64,000 nucleotides of DNA from Trichoplusia ni (taxonomy: Eukaryota; Arthropoda; Insecta; Lepidoptera; Noctuidae): positions 3,844,001-3,908,000 of the forward strand of contig NC_039488.1 of the NCBI RefSeq assembly GCF_003590095.1. Reading direction: 5' to 3'. The position numbers and the translations under genes were made by a program. Shown piece by piece: positions 58,148-64,000 of this stretch (its first letter is position 1; each line of letters begins with the position of its first letter). Under the pieces are notes generated by a model that was given only the letters and a program-made list of their open reading frames with translations, ran no database searches and was not told the DNA's origin.

Positions 58148-60700
58148 GCGCTCGCTACCGGCCCGCCACCACAGCACGCGATACCGCGCACAACTCAACA
58201 CATAACACTTCTTCCAGTAATCACAGAGGTTCTTCGCTTCACAAGTCGAATTACGTTCACTTCAATAACACACTGTGCTAGTATTTTTATAACTTCCGAC
58301 TTTAAACTAGTATTGTATTATATGATACTTCGTTTCAATAAACTCCAAAAAGATCACGTTCTGAATATTCGTCTGCTTTTTTTTCACGAAAATCCACCAA
58401 TTTTTTCTATAGGCAATTAAATCGTTGACAAATAGGAAATACCCATAAATCTCTGGTTATTGAGTAGCAGACAGTACGCGGGAAAATGGTCTCAGTCCCT
58501 GCGGTTAAGTAAACAATTGATTGATTGTGTCAAAGGAAAGAATTGAAAGGGATCGGGTACGATCGCCCGCCTAACTTCTGATTAATGGGTTCAAGCGGAC
58601 GGAGGCCGGGAACTACCCCTTGTGGTCGTCCCTGTCTCAATTCACAAAATAGAATACGTATTTGGGATTCGAAAACATATTAAGAAAAAATATGTTGGAA
58701 TTCACACGTCATCTTCATTAACATTGTGCATACAGTGCAAATGATAGTCCTTCCTCATTGCTTTGTCTGTATATAGGTCAGAACACCCACAGCCCGTTTT
58801 AGAGGGAAGAGAGAGGTGAAGGGGGTCGCTAGTAAACGTCAGTGACGCAGGACAATAACATTCGTATACTTTGTCATACAGTAATAAATATTTACAAATA
58901 ATATAGGCACTGTGTCATGTAGCCTCAGTTATCGTCAAATTTTACAACTATTGTGTAACTTAACTAAAACAGGTTTTTTTTACGTATTGCCCTTCATAAG
59001 CGATTGCTCATATCTTGGATCGCTATTATAGTTTCGGTCATGGATCTTACGGCAACCAATACAAAATTATGATGGATAAGATTCAGCACAAATTTACGAA
59101 GATTTTTTGTACATTCCTCGCCTCATTATTAAGTTACTTTTCAAGTAAATTTGAAAAATATTTTTTTTCCAATTTTCTGATCTACATAATTGAGTACGAC
59201 AAATACTGACGCGATGACGGTGAGATAAAGGAAGAGCAAAGTAATCTTTGGCTCCGAGTAGAGAGTAAATATTTTAGACTATACAGTGAGAGGTACTATG
59301 GACTGTAATCGGGAAGCAACATCAAAAAGTTCTTTCTTCAAATAGGCCATTCTACAGGCACTTTTTTAAAACGTCATAACAGTAAGTCTAGATGCTCGGT
59401 TTCAAAATGTCTCTCCACAGGAGAAGAATCGGCAAGAAAAGCTTCTGCTAAGTTTAATAATGATGGCAGTGTTCCCATTTGTTGTTGCAAAGTCCTTATT
59501 TTTTTCTTTAAAACATTTAAATGCTTTGTTGATGACAGTTTGTTCTGTTTTAGACATTTTGGTTCTGTGCTTGTTAATACAATGGCTTTTTGTCGTTACT
59601 TAACTGTGCTGACACTGACTATAAAACAATGCTAATGCCTATTGTATCTCTATTTTTTTAATTCAAATGCAAACAGTGGTATTTCAATTTATGAAAAATA
59701 ATAACCAAAAAGATTATACACCAAATTCATTGCATGATGCTTGACAAAATAATCCTTTTTGTCAACAAGATTATAATGCATTTTTCTTTTCCAGCTAACT
59801 TAATGGCGACTAAATAATTTATATAAAAAAGCGGGATTACTACGAAAATCATACGATAAATACGGTTTATAATTAATGTTGTGGCATCAAAGATGTCGTC
59901 ATTCCGAACCAAGAACAAATGTCATTGGACACGGAAGTGTAACCGATTACCTTACACGTATTCAATGATCATATTAAATATCTTTGTTTTCGTTTGGACT
60001 GTGGTATTCATATGAAATAGATAAAGACAAATGAAACAGGTGGCTCGTCAGCTATAAATAGCGATAAAATAAACTCAAATATTACAAGAAATGCATGCTA
60101 GCGGTCTATTTAGATTCGTTAAGCCAAACAATAGGAAATAAATAATGATTATCTAAGGAACATGTTTGTTTTTTTAGGTTTCTCCGGAAGCAAGTTGGGC
60201 CGAAAGATTCTTCGAACAAAAATAAAGTTATGATTTGTGTATTTTACTTCCAACCATTACTGTTTTGTAACAACGTTATTGATGAGTCACAAAGCATTCG
60301 ATTCATAAAAATATACCATGAGAATTTGACTTCTGCTGATGTTCTTTCTCATTATAAATGTGGCAAATTTGATACATAATATCTACTATCTATTGCTATA
60401 CACCTACATTGGCATATAAACGATTAGTTTTTGTATACGCTGTAATACTGTTTATAGTGATTGTAAAGACTTCTCTACCAATTACAAATGCTTGCCTTAA
60501 TGTCATTCTCTGTACGAATTCTTAAAGTTCTTGCAAGCCACCTAGTATTCGGCGTAGAGTTTCTAGCCAATTTACAAATACATACGTGGTTTTACTAATT
60601 TGAAGCAGTTGAAAAGTAAATCGTTATGTGATTAAAATTATGCTTTAGAAAAATCGTTTTAGAGGTAGATAAAAAGCTTTTTATAACGGTACTAGATGAC
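58148..60700. other. Upstream region of the claudin-like gene, no other gene recognised
   Basis: The first 150 bases (to about 58300) are likely promoter and 5' UTR of the claudin-like gene. Near 59370-59570 on the minus strand, two overlapping frames give MSKTEQTVINKAFKCFKEKN and, shifted, LKKKIRTLQQQMGTLPSLL. These resemble a transposase coiled-coil relic but are too short to assign. The rest is AT-rich without structure. Confidence 0.4.
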
Positions 60701-60925
60701 CCTGCAAATATTATTTGGCCATAGAATATTCTAGGACATTCTTGGTCTAAAAAAACTAGCTAGGGATAAATTGTATGTTAGCCTTATCTTTAGGGCAAAG
60801 ACAATAGATAGTAGCCAATTTCACACCTACTACATAATGCTTATAAATCTTAATGACAATTGGTCAAGCTATTTAGCAGAAGTATAGTAACTAACACTGT
60901 CTCACAAGAATTTTATATCTATACT

Positions 60926-61174
60926 CTATACTAATAAATAAAGCTGAAGAGTTTGTTTGTTTCAAGGCGCTAATCTCTGGAGCTACTGGTTCAAACTGAT
61001 AAAATATTACAGTATTGAATAGACCATTCATTGAGGAAGTTTTAGGCTATATACCATGGCGGTGCGACTAATAGGAGCGAAGATACAATAAAAAAAGATA
61101 AAAAAACAGGGCAAGTATAAATCATAACTTATATCTTTTAACCACGCGGACGAAGTCGCGGGCAACAGCTAGTT
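60926..61174 (+). mobile_element. Helitron-like non-autonomous repeat
   Basis: It starts 'tctatactaataaataaagc' and 'tgaagagtttgtttgtttca'; the middle is 'aataggagcgaagatacaat'; the end is 'gcggacgaagtcgcgggcaa' plus CAGCTAG followed by T. It is the sister copy of 360-640, with a better preserved 3' end. A TC...CTAG|T arrangement suits a Helitron. Confidence 0.6.
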
Positions 61175-62200
61175 TTATTTATATGATACGTCTAATATTA
61201 ACTACGCACTAGCTACAAAAGTATGTATATCTGGAATATTGCCATAGTTACCAAGTTTGGTCAACGATTTAGAGATTTTTCGCCATCAACAAATTCTACT
61301 TTTAATAATAAAAAATTAGTGAATTTGAAATTGAAAGTTGAAATTGCTAATCAATATTTGATGATAAATTTATTCATTAGTTTAATTAAAATATCATGCG
61401 ATAAGAAGAACGTGGTTGTAAGCTACCTGAATAGACCTTGAAAATATAAGTCAATTAAAGATATTGTCATTGTTAATTGGCTTTATAATATTCTTTAGAT
61501 CGATAAAATGTAGGCATTATATATTAGGCATATGGGGTTTTTATGTAAATATAGGCAGTGCATGTGAGACCAGCTATCCAAAATAAACTAATATTTATGA
61601 TTTATTAAATAGGCAGCCTAAAAAATAGAGTATGGGTCGGTGAGCATTTTTTAACAAACACACAACCGATGGAAAACTCATTAAATACATAAAACGTAAA
61701 AAAAATCGTCCCAGTTTTCGGTATCATTTGTGAGGTTTGCGCATTGGGTCGCGCCGGTTTCGTGCCTCGCACAAAAACATCACTTTGTATATATTTACCA
61801 CAAAACCTCTTTTTAATATAAATAATGAATCACTTTTAACATTAAAGCGGGGTTTGCTTTGAGATATAATCGACTATAAACGTGGGACACTATGAGGGCG
61901 GGATTCGGTACTTGGGCGGCAAGACCGGGCGGTGCGGCGCCTAACACGGGACTGCCGCCCGCCCGGCCTTCCCTTGCTACCCCTTGCGTCCACCGCCCGC
62001 TCGTGCGCCAACAAAACACAGATAATGGAAAAACATTTATTAGCCAAAAACTCTACTTAAAACACTATCATTCTACAAAACGTTCACAATTATCGCTTAG
62101 CGCTCAATTCTATCGTTTTATTATATTTTTCAGTAGTTGTATTTTTATTTTTCCACGATTAATGTAACAAAGCACTTAGCGTATTATGCCTTTAATCCGA
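61175..62200. other. Intergenic region with a GC-rich patch
   Basis: Mostly AT-rich with no gene recognised. At about 61885-62010 there is a GC-rich segment ('ggcggcaagaccgggcggtg', 'ccgcccgcccggccttccc') with open frames on both strands. No acceptor precedes it and no family resemblance is visible, so it may be untranslated sequence of the minus-strand gene at 62217. Confidence 0.4.
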
Positions 62201-62216
62201 CTACGAGTGTTCTTCA

Positions 62217-62945
62217 TCACACCTGAGTGATTTGTAGTCGAGGCGGCTGCGGCTGCCGCCGGGGTGGCCGCCGTGGACGACGCCTGCACCATTCGCTAAA
62301 TGCTCGTAATCTACGAGAACACGATGTGCGAGACGGAACTTTGCACCATCTGCTTTTCTTCTCTTCGGCCCCAAAGGTTGAAGTCATTCGATCCCCCGGC
62401 TTAGGAACATGATAAACGATTTTTGGACTGTCCACGGCTTCAGAACCAGGAGCGACTCGATATTTCACTCCTGATATCGCCTTTTTTAAACCATTGTAAG
62501 CGCGTCGTGCTGAATTTTCTTCTTCTTTTACATCGAAAGTAGTTTCCCTAGGCACGGCAGTTAATCGTCCAGTTGGAGGGCAAGTCGCAGAGATTGTCTT
62601 GTCTGTCTCCGTCTGTTGGCGTTTCATTAATTGTCTCAGCCTGTTGAGTATCGTAGGCGGCGGTTCAGTATTAGTTCCAACGGTACACACTCGTGGTTTA
62701 CTGTACTCTGTGTCGGCTGTAGTTGGTCCAGAGTATATTTGACAAGGAAGCGTCGCTGCTCGTCGCGGTAAGGGCTCATCTTGTAAGTAAGCAAGTTGGA
62801 GAGTACTGATGCTTAAAGGTTGCTGCGGAGGAGGCCACAGTTCTCTCGTCGGTGGTACCGGCGAGGGTCGTTCTCCTAACATACGGCGAGCGAATTCACC
62901 TGGCTGCCACAGGTAGCTCGCTGTCAAGTTGCCGTGCGTTTGCAT
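62217..62945 (-). CDS. Unrecognised basic protein, possible frame shift near its end
   Basis: An uninterrupted minus-strand frame of 242 codons from the ATG at 62945 (MQTHGNLTASYLWQPGEFA) to TGA at 62217. I do not recognise the family. The first 190 residues look protein-like: PGEFARRMLGERPSPVPP, ILNRLRQLMKRQQTETDK, RRAYNGLKKAISGVKYRV and KIVYHVPKPGDRMTSTFG. The last 40 are almost pure Arg/Pro (RRRPRRPPRRQPQPPRL), unlike the rest. In the +1 frame the same bases read AKFRLAHRVLVDYEHLANG and continue to a stop at 62201, which is much more natural. A one-base error in the GAGAAGAAAAG run near 62350, or an unseen intron, would explain this. CAG-GTGTGA at the end could also be a donor. No signal peptide or membrane segment is seen. 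Further exons outside the window cannot be excluded. Confidence 0.5.
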   Translation of the reverse strand: MQTHGNLTASYLWQPGEFARRMLGERPSPVPPTRELWPPPQQPLSISTLQLAYLQDEPLPRRAATLPCQIYSGPTTADTEYSKPRVCTVGTNTEPPPTILNRLRQLMKRQQTETDKTISATCPPTGRLTAVPRETTFDVKEEENSARRAYNGLKKAISGVKYRVAPGSEAVDSPKIVYHVPKPGDRMTSTFGAEEKKSRWCKVPSRTSCSRRLRAFSEWCRRRPRRPPRRQPQPPRLQITQV

Positions 62946-62963
62946 CACGATACCAATCTTCAC

Positions 62964-64000
62964 TAACAGTACAAACTACGTTCGCTAATCCAATTCTAGG
63001 CTTCGTGCACTTGTCGGCTTTCGCATAGATATGTAGAGTATAAGCATTTTAAATTGGATCAAGGATGATAAATATTTAATAAGAGCTCGGCACCAGCGAA
63101 TAATCCACTTTGCAATATTGCAATGCACAACAAACTGTTATTTACGTAACATGTATATAGGATTTTATGTTCTATTTCGTGCAGAACCGTGAAGTTAAAT
63201 AAACAACTACTTAATAAAAGATCTATTGAGATACGAGCAATGTGTAAAGTAAATATTTTTATTGAGAGTAAAGTTTTTTTAATCCTTAACACTTTTAAAC
63301 AATCGTTTTTCTGTTTTAAGGCCCTGAATCTGTAATTCTGCATACTGAGGTGGCAAAGAAAATCATACAGCATACAGGGAGAGTCCAATGTATCATTTGG
63401 CCCATGTAGAATATTTTCAATAGAACAAAAAGGAATAAAAGGTAGGATGCACTATACTGAAATACTATTTGTTCATAATGCGAAATGGAATTCAGATATA
63501 GATTTTAATAATAACATTATATGTAATTATTTTTGTGGGTGGTGTTGTAACACCAGAATTGAAGCAATGACTGCTATAATTTTATGAGTCAGGGCATAAA
63601 AATGTTTATGTTTTGATTGGCTTATAGTTTGTTTATATAATGTTACTTATTTACTTACTTTGTTTAATGCATAATATGTCTAGAAGTTTTAAAATAATAT
63701 GTGTAAGTGTGTCATGGTTATAAAGAAGGAAATATAATATCACTGAATTACTAGAGCCATGAAAGAACCACAAGCATTGTATAATTTATTATGTAATACG
63801 GTTTCTCAAAACAAAGTGAATCAATATATTAATATTATTAAATATAGGTGTATTTCATTTACTATACCAACGAAAAGAACTTTGACTACTAAACCACACC
63901 ATAAACAATAGACATTCATTTGACTATTTTTCTTTTTTTCTAATTATTATAGGGCTATGGTTGTAATAAATGCAGCCTATTAATATTCATGTTTTTTGTT
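62964..64000. other. Right edge, nothing recognised
   Basis: AT-rich sequence with no exon, repeat family member or structural motif that I can support. The minus-strand frame at 63059-63388 is hydrophobic by composition only and is treated as chance. Confidence 0.4.

Noticed and set aside
61813..62167. GC-rich frames on both strands
   Set aside because: No acceptor or start context and no family resemblance; openness is explained by base composition.
62217..62945. Using this frame as the N-terminal exon of the claudin-like gene through the CAG|GTGTGA end
   Set aside because: Phase would fit, but exon 58147-58016 is closer, has a compact plausible head and also fits phase; the long basic head would be odd for this family.

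Overview
The window is eukaryotic nuclear DNA from an insect, most likely a moth or butterfly (inference). Reasons: AT-rich sequence, genes split into many short exons with GT..AG introns, AATAAA poly(A) signals, and a dense load of repeats typical of Lepidoptera: tRNA-derived SINEs, short palindromic MITEs, R1-type and other non-LTR retrotransposon relics, Penelope-like fragments, and Helitron-like repeats containing the words 'gaagagtttgttt' and 'gcggacgaagtcgcgggcaa'. I see no bacterial-style operons, rRNA or CRISPR array.

Layout. 1-3570: repeats and no convincing gene. 3580-6046 (+): a four-exon gene for a 558-residue, mostly disordered protein ending in a degenerate MYND-like zinc finger. 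6286-7891: a dead R1-clade reverse-transcriptase fragment (minus strand), then a MITE with a LINE tail inserted into it. 8315-12948 (+): the SPRING1 (C12orf49) orthologue, a Golgi membrane protein acting on SREBP processing. 12950-28290: gene-poor and repeat-rich, probably largely the first intron of the next gene. 28295-36273 (+): gamma-glutamyltranspeptidase with eight coding exons and a candidate five-base coding first exon at 19575-19579. 36600-39620: fold-back repeats and a second MITE carrying a LINE 3' end.

39971-49494 (+): RPA1, the large subunit of replication protein A, with eleven exons and a complete 603-residue reading frame. Its third intron holds, on the same strand, four exons encoding a zeste/Harbinger-type Myb/SANT DNA-binding protein (42610-45095). 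The first of these exons has the same splice phase as the RPA1 exon it would replace. It could therefore be a nested gene with its own short first exon at 42062-42099, or an alternative RPA1 3' end that joins the RPA70N domain to a transposon-derived DNA-binding domain. This is the most interesting locus in the window.

52948-58147 (-): a six-exon claudin/TMEM47-type four-pass membrane protein, convergent with RPA1. 62217-62945 (-): an unrecognised basic reading frame whose last 50 codons look more protein-like in the neighbouring frame. The genes are unrelated housekeeping and membrane genes and show no pathway clustering. Exon boundaries come from reading splice sites, phase and family similarity by eye; no alignment or RNA evidence was available.
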